Source: Botryosphaeria dothidea
Lineage: Eukaryota; Ascomycota; Dothideomycetes; Botryosphaeriales; Botryosphaeriaceae
Direction of reading: 5' to 3'
Assembly (NCBI GenBank): GCA_011503125.2
Contig: WWBZ02000051.1
Location: 3,348,001-3,412,000, forward strand
Length of the DNA: 64,000 nucleotides
The position numbers and the translations under genes are program-made. Every line of letters begins with the position of its first letter. Positions within the stretch are counted from its first letter, which is position 1. The notes under the pieces were generated by a model. That model did not search any database. It was given only the letters and a program-made list of their open reading frames with translations, and was not told where the DNA came from. Of this stretch, positions 45,101 through 56,264 are shown one piece after another.

Positions 45101-45515
45101 TGTTCTCTCCGGAGTAATACGTGTCGTGTAGCCACGACTTCATGTCCTCAACCCTGATTTCGGGAGACGCTTCTGGCGGAGGACCTATTAATTCCGATAG
45201 ATCCCCCACCATTTGAAGATCAAAGTCCAGTGATTCTTCAGACGATTGGTCTCCAGTGTGCGGCACATCGATATGTGACTGTTGAACAAAGTTTTCACTG
45301 AATATCTGGGGATCTATGAGGGACGGCTCATACCAATCTGCTGTAGTTGCATGCTCACTGAGTGCGGAAATGCAACTCTGGAGGTATTTGTTGCCGGAAC
45401 GATCCCTGGTTCGGTCGGAGGTATTACCAGCGTCACTGTAAAAGGCGCTTGTTGGCGGTGAAACATAAGAAGCACAGCGGTCACTGCTGCTACTCGACGC
45501 TACAGACTGCGGCAT
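42127..45515 (-). CDS. Large orphan protein with N-terminal CRCGNKC motif
   Basis: Exons 45515-44917, 44841-44051 and 43988-42127 give 1,083 residues. Introns of 75 and 62 nt have clean GT-AG signals and join frames exactly (SSPR-VYHRELSNELVIRSHLDNLPSKLRVYAYG across the second). Residues 1-200 are Ser-rich and probably disordered. PYSCRCGNKC begins at about 201 and may bind metal. The rest is mixed globular sequence with a Q6 run inside a helical stretch (SMKERIGQIIEQ...), GLGVFGGGVSGKI, and a Cys-rich segment CPKKAYPCCSPFFG near the C-terminus. I recognise no enzyme or binding family. An alternative start at 45751 joins through GTCAGT...GCCGCAG (53 nt, phase 0), adding about 65 residues, and a 3' exon to 41740 is possible. 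Function unknown. Confidence 0.7.
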
Positions 45516-45751
45516 GCTTAGCGTTCGTTTTACATCATATACATTTCTGACTGACTGACTTCGTCTGCATCTCGATCAGAATCTTCGATGGATAACTTTG
45601 ATTGAGTCTCGAACGGAGAGCTGAATTCTGTCGCGTCTTGGCCAGGTCCGAGGGGAATATTTGATACTTGCGCGTCGCAAGTACTTCGCATCTCTTTGGA
45701 ACGATGCCTCAAGAGGGGCAGGGTTTCGCTCTCACTCTGTCGGTTCTCCAT

Positions 45752-46568
45752 GGCGAAGCGCACTAAAGGCAGGAACAAAGGCGGTGATGAATCAGGAAGT
45801 TGTACAAAGCTTGAAGCAAAGTCTTGCACAGACTTCGGCCTTGCGGTGTGGGGCCCGAGTTCTAAAGTATTCGGCGCCTAGCTTAGTCACACAGGGCTGC
45901 AGCGTGATACTCATCGCTGACATGACGATTTCGGCCAATAAGGCTTTCTAAAGACCATAACCTGCATAGAATGAAGACACTAGCCCGGTAAATTTATCAC
46001 AGCATAGCAGTCAGCGAATCAGCTGTCACTAATATCACTAGACCGTGTGGTGGCGGCCAGCTCAGCCTCAGCCTCAGCCTAATGAGAACATTGCAAAGCT
46101 TCGGATGCGCCTGCCGGTCAGCCTGCAGAAAGCTGAAGACTGTGCAGTTTGCCTGCATGATACAGTCGTAGAGCACCTTTCATTGGAATCGTTGCTGCGG
46201 AATCCATGAAAGCCTTGCAAGGTCTCTTTGATGACTGTTCGGGAAAATTGCTACGTTTTCTATTCGTGTACGACCCGTCACAAATTTTTGGCAGTGTCAC
46301 CATCAGTGCTCGCAACAAGCAGCCAGAAAAGGCTGCTTGAGAACCTCTACTGAATAGGCCGCTCGCACTTACGAGCGGCTTGTTGCGAGCTCTGTTCATC
46401 ATTTGGTTCGACTGGTCTTTTGCTTTTTTTTTTTTTCTACAGTTTTTCTATCATTCAAGGTTCAGGATTAGAAATCTCGCAATCAGTGAGATATCTGTAG
46501 GATAGTTCTTCAATAATAATGATAATAAAAAAATAAGACATCAAGCAACAGAAGCTCGAAAATGAATA
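45752..46568. other. Intergenic region with a structured inverted-repeat element
   Basis: The spacer contains the branched inverted repeat at 46308-46390 and a T13 run at 46424-46436. No gene is supported. Confidence 0.5.
46308..46390. ncRNA. Candidate structured RNA or cruciform: 12-bp stem enclosing two hairpins
   Basis: GCTCGCAACAAG (46308-46319) is the perfect reverse complement of CTTGTTGCGAGC (46379-46390). Inside lie two further perfect hairpins: CAGCC/GGCTG (46320-46335, AGAAAA loop, extendable to CAAGCAGCC/GGCTGCTTG if it borrows from the outer stem) and GCCGCTCG/CGAGCGGC (46358-46379, CACTTA loop). The whole forms a three-way junction. On the plus strand it is followed by GGTTCGACTGG (46405-46415), close to a Pol III B box (GGTTCGANTCC), and by T13 (46424-46436). 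It is not recognisable as a tRNA. A Pol III transcript, a hairpin transposon remnant or a DNA cruciform site are all possible. Confidence 0.4.
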
Positions 46569-48160
46569 CTAAGCGCGGTACTCCCATTTCACATTCTCCC
46601 AGCCCGACCGCGTAGAAAACCTAACGCAGACATCACGGGAAGGCCTCAGAACCCCAACCGGCATCACCTCATCCTTCATCGGAGGCGTCTCGACCACCCC
46701 TCCATCAACGGCCTTAACATCAAACGACATCAGAATCGGTACCGCCATCCCCAAAATCTCATTCAACGCCAGATTCCTTCCTGGGCACAGCACGTCCCCG
46801 CCGCCAAACGCGCGCCAGGCCGCGGGATGAACCTTCCTCCCGTCGGCGCTGGTGCCGGTCAGCGACGCGCAGAAGCGGCGCGCCTTGAACACGGCCGCGT
46901 CGGGCCCCCAGACCGCGTCCTTGTAGTGCAGGACGCTCCCCTCCACCGACACGAAGGCGTCTTTCTTGAGCATGTAGCGGTCGCCGACCATCGTGTCGGC
47001 GAGGACCTGGCGGGACCCCGTGGTGGTGCTCGTGAGGCGCAGAGTCTCGCGGAAGACGGAGTTGAGCAGCGGGCACGCCGTCGTGGAGCGCAGGACGGCG
47101 TCGTCGACGACGCACCTGTCGCCGTCGCGGGCCACGGCGGCGGCGGTTTCGGCGCGGAGGCCGGCGACGAGGGACGCGTCGGACAGGATGTGCGCGAGGA
47201 ACCAGAAGACGGTGATGGTGCTGTTGGAGACGGCGCCGACGATGAAGCTGAGCTCGGTGCGGGCGAGGCCGTCGGTGCAGTAGCCGTGCTTGCGGTACAT
47301 GTCGAAGCGGGAGCGCATCATTTCAGAGGCCTTTTGGTCGTGGCCGCCGGCGAAGTACTTTCGCAAGAGGTGAGCCATGTGCTCGCGGGCAGAGTAGGGT
47401 TTGCTGTGGGTGATGCTGGGGAAGGGAGACAAGAGGATGCCGAGCAAGCCGTCGTCGAAGTCCCAGTAGTCTGGGATGAAGGAGGGATGGTCGAGAGGGG
47501 TGCCCTTTCCGTAGAGCGCGCTGACGGTTGATCTTCCCATGATGACTTTGCACAAGTCGTACAAACCGACCTCCATTTTGTCGCGGGGGAGCTGTTGGAG
47601 ATTCTCGGCTACATGGTCAAGCACGGCCTGTGTGAGCTTCTCCAGAGGAGGCCCGGAGGGAAGCATTGAGTACATGACATCGTGGATGGCGCCCATGATG
47701 CCTTGACCCTCCTCATCCATCAAGTTGGTCTTGTTGATCTTGTCGGTCTGTTGGGGAAGGCTTCCAACGCGTTCCACGAGACCAACCTGAATCGGGCGGA
47801 AAGACAGGTTTTTGGGGACACGGTTCAGAGCGGAGGCCATGGGTGGAGAAGTGACGATGTACATCTTCCAGCACATGATGGGAAGGGTGTAGATGCCGTA
47901 CCCATATCGTTCACTTGAAATGTCAGCATAAAACGCGTTGCCCCGTTCTACAAAGCATACTCAAGCGTCCGGATGTATCGTTTACCGCGAAGGAGCATGC
48001 CAATTGCATGACCGACGTAGGGAATTCGTGGGTATATGACGGCTGGCTCTCTGGGATCGGGCTTGTATTGTAAGAGTTGGTGAAGGACTGCCAAGACTAC
48101 CGCAGCAAGCCCGAGGTAAAGGGCCATGTATGAGCCCTGGGGAGGCTCGGATGCCTCCAT
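46569..48160 (-). CDS. Cytochrome P450, CYP7/CYP8-like class
   Basis: Two exons (48160-47961, 47913-46569) give 514 residues. The 47-nt intron has GTATGC, GCTGAC and an AAG acceptor and joins KRYIRTL to ERYGYGIYTLPI, a good family match. Residues 10-28 form a membrane anchor and a YPRIPYVGHAIGM hinge follows. The haem loop is FGGGDVLCPG with the axial cysteine at about 443. The usual Arg/His two residues before the cysteine is Val, as in CYP7A/CYP8-type enzymes (sterol 7-alpha-hydroxylase and prostacyclin-synthase relatives) and their fungal cousins. ETLRLTSTTTGSRQVL gives the ExxR motif. The substrate is probably a sterol, oxylipin or other lipid, but this is inference. It is divergent from the PTH11-like gene. 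The next in-frame ATG is eleven codons in. Confidence 0.85.
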
Positions 48161-48985
48161 GATGGCGACCCAGATGAGCATGTGTGTTATTCTCTCATGT
48201 TTCAGAAGACTTGTAGTCGAATAGATATACATGCTGATTGTGTGAGGAATGTCGGCGCAAGACATTCCACACACCCATGAAGATGTAGAACGGTGAGCCC
48301 CTTGCTTGCTTGGTGTGCAGCATGTTTCACCCAGCATCCCGGACGGTATGTGCGGTGGTCATGCCGCGTGCAGATCTATCGTAATGCCATGTTATTGGGC
48401 ATGGGCAAAGTGAACGGCATACACTGTCGCTAAACTTTGGACTATTGTGGATCCTCCGCTGCAGGGCTTGATTTTAGGCTTGCAGTCCCGACCTTTGACA
48501 GGCTCAAATGCACTGAACAAATATATCGATATCAAGAGCCGCGTCCACGCCGGGGTGCATGAGTCAGGGTGCAGCCCTCGTAAGCTTGTGCCAAACAACC
48601 AACCAGGATGGCCCAAAGCTAAAACCCCACACGATCCACGCAGTCCCCGTCACTTTGCACGTGGCAAACCACATGGCGCTGTGCAATCCGCCTTCAAGCT
48701 CGCGAGTAGAAACGCCGAAGTGGCACCCAGTTTGCATCTAGCCACGCCAATTATTGGCCATCATGCAATTCTTCTCATGCGGGTCTGCTGCCCGCGGCCG
48801 GTAGAGCGGACGCACGCTGTGGTGGCAGCGGGAGCTACGCCGGCACCCAAAAAGGCTTCTTTTTTAACTCCCATTCATCCGCCCCAGGTCCGTCTCTTGT
48901 TTGGCTTACTTCTCCATCCTCTGCAACTCTGAGGAGGCTCAACCTCTGTTTCTGATGCTCTCTTTTCGGTTGTTTATCCTGAGTA
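48161..48985. other. Divergent promoter region
   Basis: This spacer lies between the CYP7/8-like P450 and the PTH11-like gene. No gene or distinctive motif is supported. Confidence 0.5.
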
Positions 48986-50485
48986 ATGATGGTGCTGCAT
49001 GATGGCGCGCTGACTTTGGTTGCCGTCGTGGGCTTCTTCATTCCGGCGTCGACAATCCTTGTTGCTCTGAGGCTATTGGTTCGATGGAGGAATAGAGGGT
49101 TCGGCGTTGATGATGGGCTGGTGTTGGTGGGGTGGGTGAGTGTTACGGCCACACTCCTCTACTCTATCGCTGACATCACTGGCAGGTGCTGTTTGTTCCA
49201 TCCATCGCCCTTCTGATACCTGCCGCCTACAATGGGCTCGGCATGCGCGATGGGCACTACACAGACGGCCAGAGATCGAAAGCTCTCAAGGTCCGACTCT
49301 CTACCTGCAAGCTCTTCTCACGCCACCAATCCACAGCCCAACCGTCCACCACGCCCGTACCAAACAACCACTCCCATGCCAGCTAACTAACTTTCCACAG
49401 TACTTCCTAATCTTCGAGTTCCTCTGCCTCCCCGCCCTGATCTGCATCCGCAACTCCCTCATCCTGACCCTCTCCCGGCTGACCCGCTCGCGACCGATCC
49501 TCTACCTCCTCTACTTCCTCATGTTCCTCAACACAGCCGGCACCATCGCCGCCATCATCTTCCTCATCGCCCAATGCCGGCCCATCCGCGCCAACTGGGA
49601 CGCACACCTCACCGCATCCAATTGCCTCCCGCCCACGCACCTCGTCACCATGGCCAGGACCTGGAGCGCCTTCAGCGTCGTGTGCGACTGGACCGTCGCC
49701 CTGCTCCCCATCCCGCTGCTCTGGAACGTGCGCATGCGATGGCGCGTCAAGGGTGCCGTGATGGGGATCCTTGGACTGGGTATATTGTAAGCTTAGCCGC
49801 CCCCCCCCCCACCCCTTCATCCTCCCACCGCCGCGAATGCTGATGCGAAAAAAAAAACCGTCAAAACAGTGCCAGCTGCGCCACCCTCATCCGCATCCCC
49901 CTCCTCCCGACCCTCACGAGCCCCAAAGACTCCCTCTACCACATCGGCGTCATCACGCTCTGGGCCTTCCTCGAGACGGGGCTCGGCCTGCTCGCCGCGT
50001 CGCTGACGTCCCTGCGCCCGCTGCTGCGCCGCGTCTTCAGCGGCGGCGCCGACGACGACGACGGCGACGGCGTGCTCGTCGTGCAGAACCACCCGCACCA
50101 CGACTCGCGCAAGTATCACAGGGGCTGGTACGGGCGGGGCGAGGATGGCGCGCCGGCGTCGCGGGTCGAGCGGTGGTTGCGGGGCTTGGGGTTCTGGTCG
50201 TCTGCGCGGAGGGGCGGGAGTCGCTATGGGTTGTCGCATGGGAGCGGCAGGAAGAGCGGGAAGGGGAAGAGCGGGGAGCAGCTGGTCGGGGGCGGGAGTG
50301 GTAGTAGGGGCGCGGATGATAGCTGGGAGACGATGATGTATGGGGAGACGAGCGTGGGCATGCGGACGGTGGTGGTGGAGGGGGCGGCGGCGGCGGGGGA
50401 GGATGGGGAGAGTCAGAAGAGTTTTGTGGGGGAGGGGGATATCAAGGTTAGGAGGAGCATTTGCGTGGAGGTGCCAGATGACTGA
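48986..50485 (+). CDS. PTH11/fungal-rhodopsin-like seven-helix membrane protein
   Basis: Four exons (48986-49135, 49186-49290, 49401-49786, 49870-50485) give 418 residues. The order of helices and loops matches the fungal 'rhodopsin' domain (PF20684): RFGxxxDDxL-like RNRGFGVDDGLVLVGW, then YFLIFEFLCLPALICIRNSL, IAAIIFLIAQCRPIRANWD, CLPPTHLVTMARTWSAFSVV CDW and LLPIPLLWNV, then CATLIRIPLL and LWAFLETGLGLLAASLTSLRPLLRRVF. These are plasma-membrane proteins thought to sense surfaces or lipids, though most are uncharacterised. The C-terminal cytosolic tail (about 150 residues) is Gly/Ser/Arg-rich. The second intron starts GTCCGA, an unusual donor. Intron 3 holds a C11 run near 49802. A second in-frame ATG follows the first directly. 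Confidence 0.85.
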
Positions 50486-52050
50486 TGATTACGATGATGG
50501 TGGGCGTTGGTTGGGTGGGAGATTGCGGTTTGACGATTGTGATGATGGGGTTCAAGGAAAAGCGAGGTGGCGCGTCTCAAGCTGACGACGGATTGATGCT
50601 CACGAATTTGGGATGGGAGTTGGTCGTTCAGTATTGTTTCATTGTATCGGTCGCTAGATACCTTTTGGCCCTGTTGTAGGCAGAAAAATAGACGGGCGCA
50701 GGCGCACGGCGAGTATTGTAGGACAGGACAATCAAAGAGCATATCATACTTTCCAGCTGCAACACGCAACGTCCACTGCCCAGAATTCCGTGTCGCACAC
50801 AAACGGCTTGACCGACGCAATACTGCATCAATCCAACCCCATCTGCCCCCCTGTACAGTATGTACGTACCCCCTGCTCTTAACCAGCCACCACCACCACC
50901 ACCTCCTCCTCCTCCTCCTCCTCCTCCACGCTATCCCTCGGGATGCCCGCGGGATTTTCCGGCGCCTTCTGGTCTGATTTTCTTCTCTACTTCAGCAGCA
51001 GATAAGATAGTCAGGCCGTAAACGGAGAAGCACCAACACGACTGCGGTCCCGCACGGTCCCCGGGTTCAAGAAAAGAAAGATGTGCCGATCAGAGATATC
51101 GGTCCGCCTTGTCGCGGGTGTGCTGAATATGCTTCTCTCTCCGTGGACCTAGCCGGGCCCGCCACGCCATTGTCGGCGTTTGTCGAGTCGGTGCCAGCGA
51201 ATAACGGCTGGCGATTCCAGAAACGCGACCTGAGGCGTGAAAACGCTGACGGTGCGGTCTGGCGGCCTCCCAACCAACCCCAGACGGCCCGAAAACGAGG
51301 TGAAACAGTAACGCGGGGGAGGGGCGCGGACAGGCGATCCGAGCCGCTGCAATCGTCTGGTGTCAGTGCGTTGTTTGTGAGCGGGGGATAGATTGGTTTG
51401 GGACCCACTCTCATTAGTTTCCCGGTGCGACCAGCCACCCGTTATGTCATCGTACCGCTGGGGATGCCGTGCGGGGGGAAAACTTGATAACGACAGAGTG
51501 GAGAGCCAATTCCGCGCGCGGCGGGTGTGCTGGATCCGCGTGTTATGTTGTGCTGCATCGTGGTAGAACTGGAATTGCAATAGGTGTTTTAATCGTATGT
51601 CCAACTTCGATAGATTGATCAACACTTGTGTTGCAGCGCGTTGAAACATCGACGACGTACATGCGCCTATTAGAATAAACAATTATCTTCCATCTGTAAA
51701 ATGCGGAGGAAGTGTTGCCCCCAGCGCATGTAAGATGTCGTATCTGACGATGATCCCCAATGCGCATCCTCCTGTCCCGATTCTCCAAGAATTCATAGAC
51801 GCACATCAACAGACTTGTAGTGATACCGTCCCCTTCAATCCGGGAGCAAAATACCGAAGACACGGATAGGGGGAAAGCGATGCTCAAGAAACGCCGGTCC
51901 CCGTCAACCAATAAGTGTATCAACCGTCCATCTAAAACAAATGTACTGAGGATGCAGACTGTATCCGCATACCGCGCATCAACAAGGGACACGAACAATA
52001 CCCAAGACGAAACAAAACTCGTGCAAGTGTCTCATCCACACCGTCCTGGC
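50486..52050. other. Intergenic with CTC microsatellite
   Basis: No gene is supported across 1.6 kb. A (CCT)n/(CTC)n tract with nearby CAC repeats lies at about 50888-50930. Open frames are short and overlap on both strands. Confidence 0.5.
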
Positions 52051-53236
52051 TCACCGCTTACCCCTACTCAACTTCCGCCTCAACCTTCCCTCCCTGCCGC
52101 CGCCCATCGCCTCGATCCGGTCCTCGTCAGCCACCTCGCTGATGACCTCGCTGCTGCGCGTCTTCCCATTGCTGTTCGCCGTGCCGCTCGAATACCGGTT
52201 GTAGCCGCCGCCCGTCACGGGCGTCATGCTGGGCGTCGGGATGCTGACGGGCGTCGACGGCACGCTCGGGCCCGGCGAGCCGCCCATGTGCGGATGGTAC
52301 TCGTAGCCGCGCGTGGCCGCTTGGTGCTGGTGCGGGCCCCAGACGACGTGGGGCGGCGGCGGCGGCGGCGGCGGGGCGACGTTGCTCATGCTGCCGTTGG
52401 GGAAGCGCGTGAGGGTGTGGCTGCGCGAGCGGCTGGGCGTGCCGGCCGTGGTTGTGGAGAGGTCGATCGTGCTGGCCAGCGTGCCCGAGTCGTTGTTCTT
52501 CAGGTGCGTCATTGGCGGCGGGGGAGGCAGGGCGCCGATGGAGGCTCCGGGCGCGGCGAGGTTGGCGCGCATGGCGTCGTGTTTGGCGCGGTGGCGCTTG
52601 CGGAGCCAGAGGCCGAGGAGCGAGAAGAAGATCATGGCGAGGAAGATCACGGCGAGCATGACGACCCACTTCCAGTGGGCGGAGATCCTGTGGGGATGTG
52701 TCAATGCATGGACGGGAGGGCTGTGGGGTGTGGAGTAGGTCTTACCAGCTGCCGGAGTAGTTGTTGCTTGCGTCTCCATCTCCGTCGGGATCATTGATGA
52801 CGCTGTGGGTGCTCGCGGTGCCAGAGCTCGTGCTGGCAGAGGTCGTTCCGGTGGCAGTGGGCGAACCGGATGTGGCAGATGAAGTCACACCGTCCTGGCC
52901 GGTGCGGCAGAAGTTGACATACCATTCCTGGACGGCTGTCGAGTCGGCGGGACTGGTACAGGCGGAGGAGCAGGCAGACGAGGAGCCAGAGTAGAATTCT
53001 TTCAGGAAATCGGACTGGCAGAAGCATGAAACATAGGTTTGCTGGTTGGTGACCTGAGCAGCGGGTGGAACACAGCCATCCTGCGCGGTCTTGAGGGCAA
53101 CGCAATTGCGGGCGCAAGAAGGCAGAGCATCGTAGTTGATGACGGTCTGAGCGTGGACCAGTGTAGCAGCAAAGAGCGAGAGTAGGAGAGTGAGGACGCG
53201 CAGTCGCGCTGACGAAGGATGGCCGGGGTGAGACAT
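52051..53236 (-). CDS. Cysteine-rich single-pass membrane protein
   Basis: Two exons (53236-52746, 52687-52051) give 375 residues. A signal peptide (about 1-29) starts at ATG 53236. The ectodomain has a cysteine pattern starting LPSCARNCV and ending WYVNFC, with eight or more spaced cysteines including SCFCQSDF, similar in layout to CFEM-type or related fungal cell-surface domains; it is not a confident CFEM match. A Ser/Thr-rich stalk leads to one transmembrane helix (about residues 170-191, WKWVVMLAVIFLAMIFFSLL) and a basic stop-transfer LRKRHRAKH. The cytosolic tail is Pro-rich, with runs of five and eight prolines, suggesting SH3/WW partners. It may be a wall or nutrient sensor; this is inference. 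The 58-nt intron (GTAAGA...CAG) falls between stalk and helix. Confidence 0.75.
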
Positions 53237-55439
53237 GGTGTGGAGTCCTGGGCGGGTATACGGCAATGAAGCGGTACGGTGATTGGGCGGTGCGGTGGGC
53301 CTGCGGGAGATGGACGTTGGTGTCGGAGCGATTGACGTGCGACTATTTCATGGCGGTGATCCTTCCGCTGCTTGGCTGCTCGAGGCAATGGCGATGGCGA
53401 GTGTCGTAGCAGCAACGAGGGACGAGGGTGGGGCGAGGGGAAGAGCGTGCGGAGAGAGGAAGGGAGGAGGCATTGGTGTTCCCTTCGCTCGCTCACCCTA
53501 CTGTCGCCCTCACGCGTCGGGCCCTAGCACCAAAGCAGCTCTAAGCTCGATCTGGGGCGGGTTGCTGGCCGGAGATCGCTGGGCGGGGGCTTGTTTGGGG
53601 AAATTGGCGCCCGCGTCTTGTGCATCCACTGCCTGGCCACTCTGGTAAGCTCAGCAATGCATTCCCAAGCTTTTCTTGAGGAATGTTGCCCATGCTTGGG
53701 CGCTGCCGGCAGCGCCTTGATGCGTTTCGCGATGCGTTTGGAGCGGGCGCCGCTGTTTACAAACGCAGCTTGGGCTCGTTCACGTGTTGAGACAAGAATA
53801 AAACGGCTCCCGCACTGGGCCGTCGACGGCGGCGGTTTAGCTTCCAGCCATCCCGCGTTCTCTGCGCCTCGGCTGAAACACCAACAGCTGGCCGCTTCTC
53901 TTCGCTTCCACCCGTCTTGCAGCCCGTCTCTTCTCCTAGTCTCTGTCCATCCGCAAACTCACCACGCCGTTTCATCGCCGTTGACGCCAATCGCGCCTCT
54001 TCCGCTCAACCTCGAACCAAAACTGCGACCCTGAGAACTGCCCTTTTGCCACACTGCCTTGACTGTGCCGGGCGCATTGTGGCTGACGAACGCCTGCAAT
54101 CAGCCAAGCTCGCCGTCGACTCAACAAGCTTGTTGGGCCGCAGCCAGCAATGCGCAGCTGTCCATATGCTCCCCCCTTTTCCCACTCATTTGCGCCCACA
54201 CTCACTGTTGCTGCGTCATTGAAATAGACTTCGAGGAATTTTCTTTGCTCGCTGAGGCTTGTCAGCATTCTTTAACCACGACAATCGTTTGCAGCCAGCA
54301 CATTTTACACGTCAGCCGTGGTCGAAAGTTGCTCAGAAAGGGATTCATTTTCAGAACAGTCTTATCTTGCAGCCTCTCAGCCGGCGCCAAGATCCGTTCT
54401 GTGCATCATACTGTCGCGCTTAACGTGGTTCATTCGGAAGCAAATACTTTCACGAATCGCCAGATGGATATTTTGCGACGCTTACATATTTAGCCCTTCG
54501 ACACCAAGCAATCCCAACTCGCTTAACGCTCTTTCATATCACTCTAGCGCCAGAAACCCACAGGTGCACGCCTACTTGAGACTCGCCCGAACAAGTGATT
54601 GGTGGGAATGGGTAACGGTGACTAGGGCGCAACGCAGCGACAAGCGAATGAAGGCGCAGGCAGTGGTCTCGGCAAGGTCTTACTAAGATAACAACGCGTA
54701 TTGGCATTTGTTACAACAGCCCCTTCACAATGACCCAATGGCTGTGTCGCACCTGGACGCGGCAATGAGGCAACGACTTCCGTACCGGTAACCTCGCTGC
54801 GATGAAACCCCGGCTCTGAGGTCAGAAGGCAGACGGCTACTTATACGTCTCCCCAATCGAGTGCTTGGAACCTGTGGTCTAAGGCGAGGTTTGTGGCTGA
54901 GCCCATCATGCGGAAGATACAGGGAAGCGGAAGCCCTCAGCGCCCACGACTGTGAATCAGCGATGACTGGTGAGGAGGACGAAAGCTCGGAAGAGTCGAG
55001 TGCTGCTCTGGAAGCTGAGGACTGGGAGGCAGCTCGCAGCTTCGTGCTCCACAGCATTGCCTTTTGCGTTCTCGTGAGAGATTTCCGGGCTTTGTTGGCC
55101 GATCGATTCTGATTAGCGGGGTCAAACTTGAGGATCCGAAACACCCTATGTTACTGAGAAAGCTCGAATACAGGGAAGCCAAGCCGTCTATACCTACCAG
55201 TCCTCTATTCAAGTGCCATAAGAGGCTATACCTAAAAAGGCCACAGGAAACAAGAAGATTCCTGGCCTCATACAGCACATGTCTCAGACGACATGCGGTT
55301 TTCAGAGAATCTGAAACTTTCATTCCAATCAAACGAAGTCGTGGAACCTGCTGACTTGTATACTTCAGTCTGAAAATGGAGAAATTTTGCATCACGAAAG
55401 CATAGAAAGAACAACGATAGAATTATTCACATTCTTTAG
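53237..55439. other. Intergenic, nothing recognised
   Basis: Two kilobases without a supportable gene. Overlapping open frames up to about 140 codons occur on both strands but have no domain, splice logic or consistent composition. Confidence 0.45.
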
Positions 55440-56083
55440 TGACCGGTTTGCTGAACGGAAAGGGAATTCCAGTCGAGCTTTTTCCTGATTCGACTCGTGG
55501 GATTGAATTCGTGAAGGTACTTGACCCGCGCATCTCCGCGCTCATTCCAGACATTAACGACTACGGGCTGCTCTATACATGATCGAAGACTTCGATGTCA
55601 GAGACCACAAGAACTTCTATGCAACTTCTGCTTCTGTTTGTTACTCGACAGCAAAGTACCCCCGACCCAGTCCGCCCAGGTCCGGAACACAGATGCACAC
55701 CCATCCCACCGGGTCTGTTCCCGCCATTCAGCCCCGCCTGGCTCTTCCACAGCCTCGAGCGCATCGTTTGCACCAACCCGCAATCCTCTATCATCCTGAT
55801 TCAGTTTCCGAAGCGTACCTTGGGGAAGATGTGCGCGGAAATTCAGGAACAGACGGAAAGCTGGGGCATCTACTTCGATGAGGACAGTGACACTAACAAG
55901 ATAGATCTGATCTTCGTAGTCGTTGTGGCCATTGGCAGTCTGCTTCTCGACATCCTGTGGTCCGAGTTGAAGAAGGATATTGCAAGGCGCGTTCAGAGTT
56001 TCGGCGTTGGCGGACCGTGCATGGAATTGAGGAGAAGCTTGCTCCCCGCAGCCAAGTGGGAAGGAGCTCGAAATTCGTGCTGA
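55440..56083 (+). pseudogene. Degraded fungal membrane-protein gene fragment
   Basis: After an acceptor-like TTTAG, the frame from 55440 encodes GLLNGKGIPVELFPDSTRG and then DPRISALIPDINDYGLLY, stopping at TGA 55580-55582. The next frame continues coherently as MIEDFDVRDHKNFYATSA, and a third frame further on gives QTESWGIYFDEDSDTNKIDL followed by a membrane segment (FVVVVAIGSLLLDILW). The pieces resemble parts of an uncharacterised fungal protein family I recall only loosely, in three different frames, so the gene is probably broken. It lies tail-to-tail with the Helo/ankyrin pseudogene. It could instead be an intact gene with introns I failed to place. Confidence 0.35.
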
Positions 56084-56264
56084 TGGGACGGCTGTGCAAG
56101 CTTCTCGGAGGCCGGCGGTGGAAAGCTATGATATATGAAGGCAGTTTTCAAAGATCGCAGGACAGCTCGTGCATCGCGGAACGAACGCGACTCTTGATTT
56201 CGTCGATTTTGGTCCAGAGATCTTCGGGTTGTGGGAGGTCAGGATTTTGCCAGGGGTTTTCGTG

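Noticed and set aside
46405..46436. tRNA gene suggested by GGTTCGACTGG and a T run
   Set aside because: No acceptor stem, D-arm or anticodon arm can be fitted around the B-box-like sequence.
51820..52797. Plus-strand open frame of 325 codons opposite the cysteine-rich membrane protein
   Set aside because: It is antisense to a well-supported gene and encodes Arg/Ala-rich low-complexity sequence.
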